Source: UBA2357 sp046295975 (lineage in GTDB: Bacteria; Pseudomonadota; Gammaproteobacteria; Burkholderiales; Rhodocyclaceae). Taken from it: DNA of 64,000 bases. The position numbers and the translations under genes were made by a program. The stretch is taken from assembly GCA_046295975.1 (NCBI GenBank), contig JBKBMG010000022.1:17041-81040 (forward strand), written 5' to 3'. The first letter of the stretch is position 1. Each line of letters opens with the position of its first letter. The notes below the pieces were generated by a model. That model ran no database searches. It was not told where the DNA came from and was given only the letters and a program-made list of their open reading frames with translations. Below, one piece after another: positions 37,475 to 46,321 of this stretch.

Positions 37475-38923
37475 ATGAGCGACAACACACTGGCAGAATC
37501 AGGGGCGATATCCGGCAGCGGCGGCAGTTCGCTGATCAACGAAGACCTCGCGCCCACCACCGCCGCCCAGCGCACGTGGCGCTGGCACGACTACACCGCG
37601 CTGTGGGTGGGCATGGTGGTGTGCGTGCCGACCTACACCATGGCGAGCTCCATGCTCGATCAGGGTTTTACCTGGCAGATGGCGCTATGGCTGGTGTTCC
37701 TCGCCAACTGCATCGTGCTCGTGCCCATGGTCTTGATCGGGCGCACCGGCACCCGCTGGGGCATTCCCTTTCCGGTGCTGGCACGCGCTTCCTTCGGCGT
37801 GATCGGCGCCAACCTGCCGGCCATATTGCGGGGGTTGGTGGCCTGTGGCTGGTTCTCGATCAACTGCTACTTCGGGGCGCTGGCGCTGCACGGCTTTCTG
37901 ACCGTGGTCGGCCTACCCCTGGCCGGTCCGGTGGAGGGCGAGTTCATCAGCACCTCGCAACTGGTGTGCTTCTACATCTTCTGGGGCGCGCACCTCTACT
38001 TCATCTGGAACGGCCTGGAGTCCATCCGCAAGCTGGAGAAATTCGCCGCGCCGCTGATGGTGATCGCGTCGTTCGCGCTGGTGGTGTGGGCGGTGATGAA
38101 GGTGCCCGTGGCCGAGATCTTCGACATGCCGGCCAAGGTCGTCGAAGGCGGACCCAAGACCTGGGCGGCGCTCACCGGCCTGGTCGGCTTCTGGGCCACG
38201 CTGGCGCTCAACATCCCCGACTTCACCCGCTTCGCGCGCAGCCAGCGCGACCAGGTGGTGGGCCAGGCAATCGGCTTGCCGATTCCGATGGTGTTGTTCT
38301 CCATGGTCGGCGTCATCGGCTTCTCGGTGTCGCAAATCCTCTACGGCAAGGCGCAGCTTTTCCCGGACGGGCTGCTCACGCAAATGGGCACCTTCGCCTC
38401 GGCCGTCGGCCTGCTGGTGATCCTGCTCGCCAACCTCACCACCAACGTCGCCGCCAACCTGGTGTCGCCGTCCTACGACTTTTCGCAGGTGGCGCCGAGC
38501 AAGATCAGCTTCCGCGTCGGCGGCCTGATTGCGGCGGTGATCGGCCTGCTGTTCATGCCGTGGAAGCTGCTGGCAACCTCCGGCGGCTACCTGTTCGTGT
38601 GGCTGGGCGGCTACGGCACGCTGCTCGGCGCCATCGCCGGCATCCTGCTGGTCGACTACTACCTGGTGCGGCGCACCCAGCTCAACGTGGAAGACCTCTA
38701 TCGCCGCGGCGGCGAGTACGAGTACAGCGGCGGCTGGAACCTGCATGCGCTGATCGCCTTCGCGCTCGGCGTGGTGCCGTGCCTGCCCGGCTACCTGGTG
38801 GTGTCCGGCGTGCTGTCGGCCGGCGCCGTACCGGCCGGCCTGGTGAGCCTGTTCGACTTCGGCTGGTTCTTCAGCCTCGTCGTTGCCGGCACGTACTACT
38901 ACCTGACCGCCAAGCGGCGTTGA
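37475..38923 (+). CDS. NCS1-family pyrimidine/hydantoin-type permease
   Basis: A 482-residue membrane transporter of the nucleobase-cation symport 1 family with about twelve membrane segments. The start of helix 1 (ALWVGMVVCVPTYTMASSM), the RTGTRWGIPFPVLARASFG loop and the LNIPDFTRFARSQRDQVVGQ segment are family signatures, as in Mhp1, CodB-like and allantoin carriers. Position between preA and dihydropyrimidinase suggests uptake of uracil, thymine or a dihydropyrimidine by proton or sodium symport. Confidence 0.92.
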   Translation: MSDNTLAESGAISGSGGSSLINEDLAPTTAAQRTWRWHDYTALWVGMVVCVPTYTMASSMLDQGFTWQMALWLVFLANCIVLVPMVLIGRTGTRWGIPFPVLARASFGVIGANLPAILRGLVACGWFSINCYFGALALHGFLTVVGLPLAGPVEGEFISTSQLVCFYIFWGAHLYFIWNGLESIRKLEKFAAPLMVIASFALVVWAVMKVPVAEIFDMPAKVVEGGPKTWAALTGLVGFWATLALNIPDFTRFARSQRDQVVGQAIGLPIPMVLFSMVGVIGFSVSQILYGKAQLFPDGLLTQMGTFASAVGLLVILLANLTTNVAANLVSPSYDFSQVAPSKISFRVGGLIAAVIGLLFMPWKLLATSGGYLFVWLGGYGTLLGAIAGILLVDYYLVRRTQLNVEDLYRRGGEYEYSGGWNLHALIAFALGVVPCLPGYLVVSGVLSAGAVPAGLVSLFDFGWFFSLVVAGTYYYLTAKRR

Positions 38924-39018
38924 TGCAATGCGACGGCCCGGCGTCTCCGGGCCGTCGCGCACGGGCACGGCTGCGCGCCCATGGCGTTCGCAGCCGGCCG
39001 CGACACAGGAGACAAACC

Positions 39019-40464
39019 ATGACGAATGCAGTCCTGATCAAAGGCGGCACGGTGGTCAATGCCGACCGCGAGTTCCGCGCCGACGTGCTGTGCGTGGACG
39101 GCAAGATTAGCGCGCTGGGCGAGCACCTGTCGGCACCGGCCGGCGCCGAGGTGGTCGACGCCGGCGGCCAGTACGTGATGCCGGGCGGCATCGACCCCCA
39201 CACCCACATGCAGTTGCCGTTCATGGGCACGGTCACCATGGACGACTTCTTCACCGGTACCGCGGCGGCCCTCGCCGGCGGGACCACCTCGATCATCGAC
39301 TTCGTCATTCCCAACCCGCAGCAGCCGTTGATGGAGGCCTATCACACCTGGCGCGGCTGGGCAGAGAAAGCGGCGGCCGACTACAGCTTCCACGTCGCCG
39401 TCACCTGGTGGGACGACAGCGTCAGCCACGACATGGGTACGTTGGTGCGCGAGGAGGGCGTGAACAGCTTCAAGCACTTCATGGCCTACAAGAACGCCAT
39501 CATGTGCGACGACGAAACCCTGGTGAACAGCTTCCGCCGCGCGCTGGAACTGGGCGCCATGCCCACGGTGCATGCGGAGAACGGCGAACTGGTGTTCCTG
39601 CTGCAGCAGGAGGTCGCGCGCATGGGCATCACCGGCCCGGAAGGCCATCCGCTGTCGCGCCCGCCCATGGTCGAAGGCGAGGCCGCCAACCGCGCCATCG
39701 CCATCGCCGACGTGCTCAACGTGCCCATCTACATCGTCCACGTGTCCTGCATCGAGGCCGCCGACGCGATTGCCCGCGCCCGCGCCCGCGGTCAGCGCGT
39801 CTATGGCGAGGTGCTGGCCGGTCATCTGGTGATCGACGACAGCGTCTATCGCCACCCAGATTTTGCGGTGGCCGCGGCCCACGTCATGAGTCCGCCGTTC
39901 CGGCCCAAGGAGCACCAGGAGCACCTGTGGCGCGGCCTGCAGTCGGGCAACCTGCATACCACCGCCACCGATCACTGCACCTTCTGCGCCCAGCAAAAGG
40001 CCGCCGGCCGCGACAACTTCGCCAAGATTCCCAATGGCTGCGGCGGGGTCGAAGAGCGCCTGGCGGTGATCTGGGACGCCGGCGTGAACACCGGCCGCCT
40101 GACCCCGAGCGAGTTCGTCGCCATCACCTCGGCCAATACCGCGCGGCTGTTCAACATCTACCCGCAAAAAGGCTGTGTCGTCGAGGGTGCGGATGCCGAC
40201 CTCGTGGTGTGGGATCCGGCCGCCACCAAGACGATCTCGGCGCGCACCCATTTCAGCAAGAACGACTTCAACATCTTCGAAGGCCGCAACGTGCGCGGCG
40301 TCGCCAGCCACACCGTGAGCCGTGGCCGGGTGGTGTTCGCCAACGGCGATCTGCGTGCCGAGGTCGGGGCCGGTCGCTATGTGAAGCGTCCGGCCTTCGG
40401 CGCCAACTTTACCGCCGCCAGCCGCCGCGCCGAAACGCTCGCGCCCACCGCCGTGGCGCGGTGA
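39019..40464 (+). CDS. Dihydropyrimidinase
   Basis: This enzyme opens the ring of dihydrouracil or dihydrothymine to the N-carbamoyl beta-amino acid. The 481-residue amidohydrolase keeps His61 and His63 (PHTHM), the carbamylated Lys158 in FKHFMAYKN, His185, His241 and Asp318 (TATDHC). ATG 39019 follows AGGAGACAAACC. A longer open frame upstream is a shadow of the permease gene. It sits 96 bp after the permease and 38 bp before the next gene. Confidence 0.95.
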   Translation: MTNAVLIKGGTVVNADREFRADVLCVDGKISALGEHLSAPAGAEVVDAGGQYVMPGGIDPHTHMQLPFMGTVTMDDFFTGTAAALAGGTTSIIDFVIPNPQQPLMEAYHTWRGWAEKAAADYSFHVAVTWWDDSVSHDMGTLVREEGVNSFKHFMAYKNAIMCDDETLVNSFRRALELGAMPTVHAENGELVFLLQQEVARMGITGPEGHPLSRPPMVEGEAANRAIAIADVLNVPIYIVHVSCIEAADAIARARARGQRVYGEVLAGHLVIDDSVYRHPDFAVAAAHVMSPPFRPKEHQEHLWRGLQSGNLHTTATDHCTFCAQQKAAGRDNFAKIPNGCGGVEERLAVIWDAGVNTGRLTPSEFVAITSANTARLFNIYPQKGCVVEGADADLVVWDPAATKTISARTHFSKNDFNIFEGRNVRGVASHTVSRGRVVFANGDLRAEVGAGRYVKRPAFGANFTAASRRAETLAPTAVAR

Positions 40465-40501
40465 GGCGCGTTTTCCGCATTGCCGTAGAGGAGTAATCAC
40501 G

Positions 40502-41782
40502 ATGGACAGCACGACGAGCATGACCCGGCACGACCGCGCCACCCTGGACGCCTTGCGGGTGAACGGTACCCGGCTGTGGGATTCGCTGATGGAACTGGCC
40601 AGGATCGGCGCCACCCCCAAGGGCGGCGTGTGCCGCCTGGCACTCACCGACCTCGACCGCCAGGGGCGCGACCTGGTGGTGTCCTGGGGCCGCGAGGCCG
40701 GCCTGGCGATCACCGTCGACCAGATCGGCAACGTCTTCATGCGTCGCAAGGGTCGCGACGACAGCCTGCCACCGATCATGATGGGCAGCCACATCGACAC
40801 CCAGCCCACCGGCGGCAAGTTCGACGGCAACTACGGCGTGCTGGCGGGCCTGGAGGTGGTGCGCACGCTCAACGACCACGCCATCCAGACCGACGCCCCG
40901 ATCGAGGTGGCCTTCTGGACCAATGAGGAAGGCTCGCGCTTCGTGCCGGTGATGATGGGCTCGGGCGCGTTCGCCAATGCCTTCCCCCTGCAAAAGGCCT
41001 ACGACGCGCGGGATGTCGACGGCAAGACGGTGCGCGAGGAACTGGAGCGCATCGGCTACCTGGGCGCCGAAGTCCCGGGCCAGCATCCGGTGGGTGCCTA
41101 CTTCGAGGTGCATATCGAGCAAGGGCCGGTGCTCGAGGATCACGACAAGACCATTGGCGTGGTCGAGGCCGTGCTCGGCATCCGCTGGTACGACTGCGTG
41201 GTCACCGGCATGGAAGCCCACGCCGGCCCCACCCCCATGCACCTGCGCAAGGACGCGCTGCAGGTGGCCACCCGCATCATGCAGGAGGTGGTCGCCACTG
41301 CCCACCGCCACCAGCCGCACGGGCGTGGCACCGTGGGCATGGTGCATGTGCATCCCAACAGCCGCAACGTGATTCCCGGCCAGGTCAAGTTCTCGGTAGA
41401 CATGCGCAACGTCAGCAACGCCTTGCTCGATCAGATGGATACCGAGCTGCGCGCCTACCTCGCCCGCCTCGCCACCGAAACCGGCCTGGCCATCGAGATC
41501 GAGGAGGTGTCCCACTACCCGGCGGTGCCGTTCCACGCCGAATGCGTGGAGGCGGTGCGCCGCGCCACCGAGCGGCTGGGCTACGACCACATGCCGGCGG
41601 TGTCGGGCGCCGGCCACGATGCCATCTACGTTGCGCGGCTGGCGCCGGCGGGCATGATCTTCATCCCCTGCAAGGACGGCATCAGCCACAACGAGATCGA
41701 AGACGCCAAGCCCGAGCACATCACCGCCGGCGCCAACGTGCTGCTACATGCGGTGCTGGAGCGCGCCATCGGCGCCGCGTAA
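40502..41782 (+). CDS. Zn-dependent M20 amidohydrolase, beta-ureidopropionase type
   Basis: The 426-residue enzyme belongs to the hydantoinase/carbamoylase (HyuC/AmaB) branch of M20. Metal residues visible are His97 (GSHIDT), Asp108 (GGKFDGNYGV) and the Glu pair 142-143 (NEEGSRF), with later His in the GMEAHAGPTPM and GAGHDA motifs. After dihydropyrimidinase, it should remove the carbamoyl group from N-carbamoyl-beta-alanine or its methyl derivative. The operon position supports that over the alternative L-carbamoylase or allantoate roles. Confidence 0.9.
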   Translation: MDSTTSMTRHDRATLDALRVNGTRLWDSLMELARIGATPKGGVCRLALTDLDRQGRDLVVSWGREAGLAITVDQIGNVFMRRKGRDDSLPPIMMGSHIDTQPTGGKFDGNYGVLAGLEVVRTLNDHAIQTDAPIEVAFWTNEEGSRFVPVMMGSGAFANAFPLQKAYDARDVDGKTVREELERIGYLGAEVPGQHPVGAYFEVHIEQGPVLEDHDKTIGVVEAVLGIRWYDCVVTGMEAHAGPTPMHLRKDALQVATRIMQEVVATAHRHQPHGRGTVGMVHVHPNSRNVIPGQVKFSVDMRNVSNALLDQMDTELRAYLARLATETGLAIEIEEVSHYPAVPFHAECVEAVRRATERLGYDHMPAVSGAGHDAIYVARLAPAGMIFIPCKDGISHNEIEDAKPEHITAGANVLLHAVLERAIGAA

Positions 41783-41863
41783 GCCGTCCTGCGGGCGGCG
41801 CGCCGGGTGGCCGGGCTCGTGGGCCCGCAAACGCCGCGGCGCGTGCCCCGCAGCTGCGCCCCG

Positions 41864-41901
41864 GCAACACCCGCGCCAGCAACACCCGCGCCAGCAACAC
41901 C
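41864..41901 (+). repeat. Short direct repeat, 15-bp unit
   Basis: GCAACACCCGCGCCA occurs twice in tandem with a third partial copy, in the 170-bp gap before the alanine dehydrogenase gene. It is probably a replication-slippage product; no function is visible. Confidence 0.8.
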
Positions 41902-41952
41902 TATAACGAATGAGCGGGGTACGACCCACGCCACATCGGAGGAGACCACACC

Positions 41953-43068
41953 ATGCGCATCGGCGTACCCAAGGAAATCAAGAACCACGAATACCGCGTC
42001 GGACTCACCCCCGCCAGCGTGCGCGAACTCACCGCGCGGGGCCATGAGGTCATCGTGCAGGGCGGGGCGGGCGCCGCCATCGGGCTGCAGGACGACGACT
42101 ATCGCGCGGCCGGTGCCGAACTCGTCGCGTCGGCGCAGGACGTGTTCGAGCGCGCCGAGATGATCGTCAAGGTCAAGGAACCCCAGCCCGGCGAGTGCGC
42201 AATGCTGCGTGAGGGGCAGGTGCTCTACACCTATCTGCACCTCGCCCCCGATCCGGATCAGGCCGCCGCCTTGCTGCGCTCGGGGGCGGTGTGCGTGGCC
42301 TACGAAACCATTACCGGCCCCGGCGGCGGCCTGCCGCTGCTCGCACCGATGAGCGAAGTGGCCGGGCGCATGGCCATCCAGGCCGGCGCCACCCACATGG
42401 AGATCTCGCACGGCGGGCGCGGCCTGCTGCTGGGCGGCGTGCCCGGCGTGCGGCCCGCCCACGTGGTGATACTCGGCGCCGGCGTGGTCGGCACCAACGC
42501 CTTGCAGATGGCCGTGGGCCTGGGCGCGCGGGTGACGGTGCTGGACAAGAGCGTCGATCGCCTGCGCCAGCTCGACCTGGTGTTCGGCAACCGCATCACC
42601 ACCGTGTGCTCCAATACCCACGAGGTGGAGGAAGCGGTGCTGGCGGCCGACCTGGTGATCGGCGGCGTGCTCATCCCGGGGGCCTCGGCGCCCAAGCTGG
42701 TTACCCGCGACATGGTCGGGCGCATGCGCAGCGGCGCGGTGGTGGTGGACGTCGCCATCGACCAGGGCGGCTGTTTCGAGACTTCCCGCCCCACCACCCA
42801 CGCCGACCCCACCTTCGTCGTCGACGGCGTGGTGCACTACTGCGTTGCCAACATGCCCGGCGCAGTCGCGCGCACCTCCACCTTCGCGCTCAACAACGCC
42901 ACCATCGGCCACGCCCTGGCCCTGGCCGAGCGCGGCTGGCGGCAGGCGCTGAGCGACGACCCCCATTTGCGCAAGGGCCTGAACATATGCCTGGGCAAAG
43001 TCACCCACCCGGCGGTGGCCGAGGCGCTGGGCCACACCCACACCCCGGCCGAGGCGATGCTGGGCTGA
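41953..43068 (+). CDS. ald: Alanine dehydrogenase
   Basis: This enzyme interconverts L-alanine and pyruvate with NAD. The 371-residue protein starts MRIGVPKEIKNHEYRVGLTP, the family signature, has the catalytic ETI and HLAPDP regions and the Rossmann motif ILGAGVVGTNA. ATG 41953 follows GGAGGAGACCACACC. It closes the pyrimidine operon. Its usual substrate is alpha-alanine, whereas the pathway yields beta-alanine or beta-aminoisobutyrate, so the metabolic link is not obvious; no beta-amino acid transaminase is in the window. Confidence 0.93.
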   Translation: MRIGVPKEIKNHEYRVGLTPASVRELTARGHEVIVQGGAGAAIGLQDDDYRAAGAELVASAQDVFERAEMIVKVKEPQPGECAMLREGQVLYTYLHLAPDPDQAAALLRSGAVCVAYETITGPGGGLPLLAPMSEVAGRMAIQAGATHMEISHGGRGLLLGGVPGVRPAHVVILGAGVVGTNALQMAVGLGARVTVLDKSVDRLRQLDLVFGNRITTVCSNTHEVEEAVLAADLVIGGVLIPGASAPKLVTRDMVGRMRSGAVVVDVAIDQGGCFETSRPTTHADPTFVVDGVVHYCVANMPGAVARTSTFALNNATIGHALALAERGWRQALSDDPHLRKGLNICLGKVTHPAVAEALGHTHTPAEAMLG

Positions 43069-43170
43069 GCCGGCCATTCACCCCGCAAAGGACGACGCCA
43101 CTGCGTTCGCCCCGAGCGAAGCCAGCCCCGCGTGGGCGTGGCAAAGCGAAGCTTTGAAACAGGTACCTCC

Positions 43171-43266
43171 GCTCGCCCTGAGCCTGTCGAAGGGCGGCTT
43201 CGGCAATGCCGGGAATCGGGCTTCGACAAGCCCGTCGTGAGCAGCGCCGAAGGGCTCAGGGCGAAC
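43171..43266. repeat. Dispersed intergenic palindrome-type repeat, copy 2
   Basis: Two inverted units, CGCCCTGAGCCTGTCGAAGG and CTTCGACAAGCCCGTC...GAAGGGCTCAGGGCGAAC, of the same family as at 25.7 kb. They fill the gap between ald and the convergent 43296-43814 gene, where a hairpin could act as a transcription boundary. Confidence 0.72.
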
Positions 43267-43295
43267 GCTGTCGCCTGCTTCATTGCTGGGTGTGG

Positions 43296-43814
43296 CTATT
43301 CGCGGTACTGCAGGATTTGTTCGGCCAGATCCGTCACGAATCCGCTGGCGGCATCGTTGGCGGCGTGATCGACGTAGCTGATCACGAACACCAGATCCCC
43401 ACGCAGCCCCACGTAGAAATGGGTCCGCGTTTCGAGATCACCGATCCGCTCGCTGAACCAGGTGTGGAAGGCCGCAGTGCATGGGGGTTCGCAAACCGCT
43501 TCGACGACGCTTGCGTCGTGCTGCGATGTCGTGTGTTGGATGCTTTCCAGCACCTGTGACCAAGGCATTTGGGTGCTGAACTCGATGCTCAGGAAGGGAG
43601 GCGCTTGCGGCCCGGCGCTGCTGAATCCGAGAATCCGGCTGATGTGATCCGTTTCCACGACGAAGTGGTCGGGGAGTTCAATCTTGAAGTGCTCGGTTGC
43701 AACCTCAGCCGCACTTGCGGGTGACGTCCAGCCAAGCTGCGCGGTCAGCGCGATTGCGAGCGCGGACAGAAACGTCCGGGTGCGTGTCTGGATGTGGTTT
43801 CGCAACGGTTTCAT
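43296..43814 (-). CDS. Exported protein of unknown function
   Basis: The 172-residue product has a signal peptide (FLSALAIALTAQLGWTSPASA) and a compact body with a CEPPC motif at about residues 116-120 that could form a disulfide. No family is recognised. The longer open frame upstream is a shadow of the pilin gene. ATG 43814 is chosen as the only Met directly before the signal peptide. It lies 90 bp downstream of the pilin gene on the same strand, so it may belong to the same transcript. Confidence 0.72.
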   Translation of the reverse strand: MKPLRNHIQTRTRTFLSALAIALTAQLGWTSPASAAEVATEHFKIELPDHFVVETDHISRILGFSSAGPQAPPFLSIEFSTQMPWSQVLESIQHTTSQHDASVVEAVCEPPCTAAFHTWFSERIGDLETRTHFYVGLRGDLVFVISYVDHAANDAASGFVTDLAEQILQYRE

Positions 43815-43906
43815 CGGTGTGTTCCGGATTGTGGGTGGGGTGACAAGGCAGTGGAGATCCATGCGGGCCAACGAGCGGGTGCGTGCCGCTGGGGCGTGTG
43901 TGAGCA

Positions 43907-44395
43907 TCAGGCGGCGCGCGCGCGGCAGTTGGCGGGCAGCAACTCGGTTGGGACGTCGGTCTTGTTGCGGCCGACCGCGGACATGCCGGGGACTGGCTGA
44001 TCGTGTCCGCACAGCCAGGAGATCGGGCTGGTCGGGCTGCCGTCCACCACCGCCGGGCGGAAGCTCAGGATCTTGCCCTGTAGCGGTTGCGGCGCCTTGT
44101 TGCCCAGGGTGATGTGCACCGCTCCGTCTTCCACCGCGATGCCGGTCACGCGGTTGCCGATCAACTGGTCCGGCCGGGGCAGGCCGGCGTGTTGGTTGTC
44201 GGCGGGGAAAGCGAGCAGCTCGCGGTAGTGCGCGGCGATCTTGGCGCGCGCTTCCTCGCTGAGCGAGATCGCCTCCACCACCTCGGCGCGCTGTATGTAC
44301 ATCTGGTAGTTCGGCAGCGCGATGGAGGCGAGGATGCCGATGATGGAGATCACGACCATCAACTCGATGAGGGTGAAGCCAGTGTGGCGGTTCAT
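43907..44395 (-). CDS. Type IV pilin-like protein
   Basis: A 162-residue prepilin. The short leader MNRHTG is followed by FTLIELMVVISIIGILASIALPNYQMYIQRAEVVEA-type helix, with the prepilin peptidase site between Gly6 and Phe7 and Glu at mature position 5. A Cys pair (C in SWLCGHD and in PANCRARAA) near the C terminus could form the D-loop. It overlaps the membrane-protein gene upstream by ATGA. Other pilus assembly genes are not nearby. Confidence 0.9.
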   Translation of the reverse strand: MNRHTGFTLIELMVVISIIGILASIALPNYQMYIQRAEVVEAISLSEEARAKIAAHYRELLAFPADNQHAGLPRPDQLIGNRVTGIAVEDGAVHITLGNKAPQPLQGKILSFRPAVVDGSPTSPISWLCGHDQPVPGMSAVGRNKTDVPTELLPANCRARAA

Positions 44396-45210
44396 ATGAC
44401 GGACTCCAGAACGAAGAGGGGGGCGTAGGCACTGGTGACGTAGAACGCCACGGTCAGCAGAATGATCACGGCTGCGACGATCAGCAGGCTGTTCACGTAG
44501 CCTTGGGCGCTGCGCGCGAGCTCGGACCACTGGTGGCGGATCATGCGCGGCAGCTCCTCGGCCAGATCCATGCCTTCGGCCTCCAGCGCGCGCAGTCGGT
44601 CGGTCAGCGGTGCAGTGGATGCGTCCTGGGCGAGCGGATACGTCGCCAGGCTGACGATGTTGGTGTAGCGGTGGCGGATCGGGCGTGGCAGTACCCAGCG
44701 AAGCTGGCTGCCGATCGGCAGGTCTAGCTTGCAACAGCGGTGCAGCGCGTAGAGCGCGAGGCCGATCGTGGGCGTCAGCAAAGTCATCAGCAACAGCGGC
44801 AGGGTGGCCGTGTCGATTCCGGCGATGCGCTGGCCCGGTGGCTTTAAGCCGGCCTCGGCGAAGGCGCGTTCGAAATTCGGCATGACGAACAGCGAAAACA
44901 CCGAGTTCATTACCAGGAATACGAACCCAATCGCAAGCAGGTAGGCAATCGAGCGCAATACCTTGCGCGGCATCGGCGCTGCGCCTTCCAGATCCATGTC
45001 GGCGTAGAGCGCGATGGCGCGCGCCCGGTCGTGCTCCGAAAGGGCCGCCAGCCGCGTCATGATCGTGCTGGGCAAGGCCCTTGCCGACGGTGGCGGGCCG
45101 ATCAGGTCGGCGTCTTCATGCGAACGAAAGTACCGGGCGGTTTCGGCAAAGCCGACGTGGGGGGCGCGACGGTGGCGTCGGCAGGTGAAGTGGAAACGTT
45201 CCCATGTCAT
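44392..45210 (-). CDS. GspF/PilC-like membrane protein, single-domain
   Basis: The 272-residue protein has three membrane segments (about 108-132, 157-177 and 240-268). Its segment VMNSVFSLFVMPNFERAFAEAGLKPPG and its closing pattern resemble one T2SSF domain of PilC/GspF platform proteins, which normally have two such domains in about 400 residues. The N-terminal 100 residues are soluble. ATG 45210 is chosen; the frame upstream is a shadow of the H1-like gene. Coupling to a pilin gene by ATGA fits a reduced pilus or pseudopilus assembly role, which is an inference from weak similarity. Confidence 0.65.
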   Translation of the reverse strand: MTWERFHFTCRRHRRAPHVGFAETARYFRSHEDADLIGPPPSARALPSTIMTRLAALSEHDRARAIALYADMDLEGAAPMPRKVLRSIAYLLAIGFVFLVMNSVFSLFVMPNFERAFAEAGLKPPGQRIAGIDTATLPLLLMTLLTPTIGLALYALHRCCKLDLPIGSQLRWVLPRPIRHRYTNIVSLATYPLAQDASTAPLTDRLRALEAEGMDLAEELPRMIRHQWSELARSAQGYVNSLLIVAAVIILLTVAFYVTSAYAPLFVLESVI

Positions 45211-45313
45211 GGGTGAGCAACCCTCTTGTACTGTCTTGAGAAGAGGGTTAGCTGTATAGCATGAAAAGGTGGTGCGCGCGGGAATATCCCGCACCCGCGC
45301 ACCGCCGCGTCGA

Positions 45314-46321
45314 TCAGTGCTTCTTGCGCTTGCCCTTGGGAACGACCGGCAGGGAGTCGATGAGCCGTGCGAGTTCGGCGACGTCGCTGCGCAACAGCAA
45401 CTGCACCCCGGCGCGCAGCACTTCCGACTTGCTGCTGAGGCAGCCGTGCTTGGCGAGAGCGGCGCGCAGGCCCTTGATGTGGCCGTGCTCGCTTTCGGGC
45501 ATGGAGAAGGAGTCGCGCACGATCTTGTCGCGCTTGGCCTTCTTGGGGGCGGCCGGTGCGGGCTCGGCCGGTGGCGTGGCTGCGTTGTCCGTCTTGCCGC
45601 CCTTGGCGTCCTTGACCGCTTTGGTGCGGGTGTCGGCTGCCTTGGGGGTAGATTTGACCGCCGGCTTGGCTTCCGCTTTGGGGGCGGAAGCCTTGGGTGC
45701 GGCGGACTTCGCAGCTTTGCCGGCATCGGCCATCGCTGCGGCTTCAGGCGCGGATGCGGCGGCGGGGGTCGGCTTGCCTGCGGGCGATGCCTTGGCCTTG
45801 GCGGCAGGCGCTGCTTTCACTGTTTTCACCGTTGCTTTGGCAGCGGCCGCGGACTTCGCCTTGCCCTGGGTGGCAGGCTTCGCCGTGGCCTTGGCGGAGG
45901 GCGCAACCGCGGTCACTTTGGATGCGGTCGCTGCCGGCGGAGTTGCTTCAGGCGGAGTTGCTTCAGGCGGAGTTGCTTCAGGCGTAGCTGCTTTCGGCGT
46001 AGCTGCCTTCGCGGCGGTGGTCGCGCTCGGCTTGGCCTTGGTGCTGCCCTTGGCAGGCGTCGCAACGGGTTTGGCGGGCGTCACGTTCTCGCTGGTCGCC
46101 TGAGTGGCGGGCTTCGCAGCAATCGGCTTGGCTGAAACCGGCTTCGCTGCTGCGGGTTTTTCGACAACCGACTGCGCGGCTGACGCCTTGGCAGCAGCAG
46201 GTTTGGCAGCGGCAGGCTTGGCGGCTTTCGGCGGCGTGTCCGGCAGGCGCGAGGCGAGGGAGGCGTCTTCCTGTTGCAGGCCGGCGCGGAGTGCGGCGAC
46301 GTTTTTCTTGGGTGTACTCAT
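45314..46321 (-). CDS. Histone H1-like Ala/Lys/Pro-rich protein with ribbon-helix-helix-like C terminus
   Basis: The 335-residue protein has a low-complexity body (about 25-255) made of AAKPAAAKA, TPPEA and APKA-type motifs, like bacterial H1/AlgP-type DNA-binding tails. The last 70 residues are different: RDSFSMPESEHGHIKGLRAALAKHG then SKSEVLRAGVQLLL, which resembles a ribbon-helix-helix fold, ending in the basic GKRKKH. It is probably a nucleoid-associated protein or repressor. ATG 46321 opens the protein (MSTPKKNVAALRAG); the upstream frame is unlikely. A 15-bp tandem repeat lies within. Confidence 0.75.
   Translation of the reverse strand: MSTPKKNVAALRAGLQQEDASLASRLPDTPPKAAKPAAAKPAAAKASAAQSVVEKPAAAKPVSAKPIAAKPATQATSENVTPAKPVATPAKGSTKAKPSATTAAKAATPKAATPEATPPEATPPEATPPAATASKVTAVAPSAKATAKPATQGKAKSAAAAKATVKTVKAAPAAKAKASPAGKPTPAAASAPEAAAMADAGKAAKSAAPKASAPKAEAKPAVKSTPKAADTRTKAVKDAKGGKTDNAATPPAEPAPAAPKKAKRDKIVRDSFSMPESEHGHIKGLRAALAKHGCLSSKSEVLRAGVQLLLRSDVAELARLIDSLPVVPKGKRKKH
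45936..46010 (-). repeat. 15-bp tandem repeat inside the H1-like gene
   Basis: Five units of GGCGGAGTTGCTTCA or its variant GGCGTAGCTGCTTTC encode repeated EATPP and EATPKA blocks. Repeat number is likely to vary between strains without shifting the frame because the unit is a multiple of three. Confidence 0.85.

Noticed and set aside
37576..40464. A 962-codon open frame across the permease and dihydropyrimidinase genes
   Set aside because: Its first half is a shadow frame of the NCS1 permease (Arg/Gly/His-rich with no motifs). Only the part from ATG 39019 is the real dihydropyrimidinase gene.
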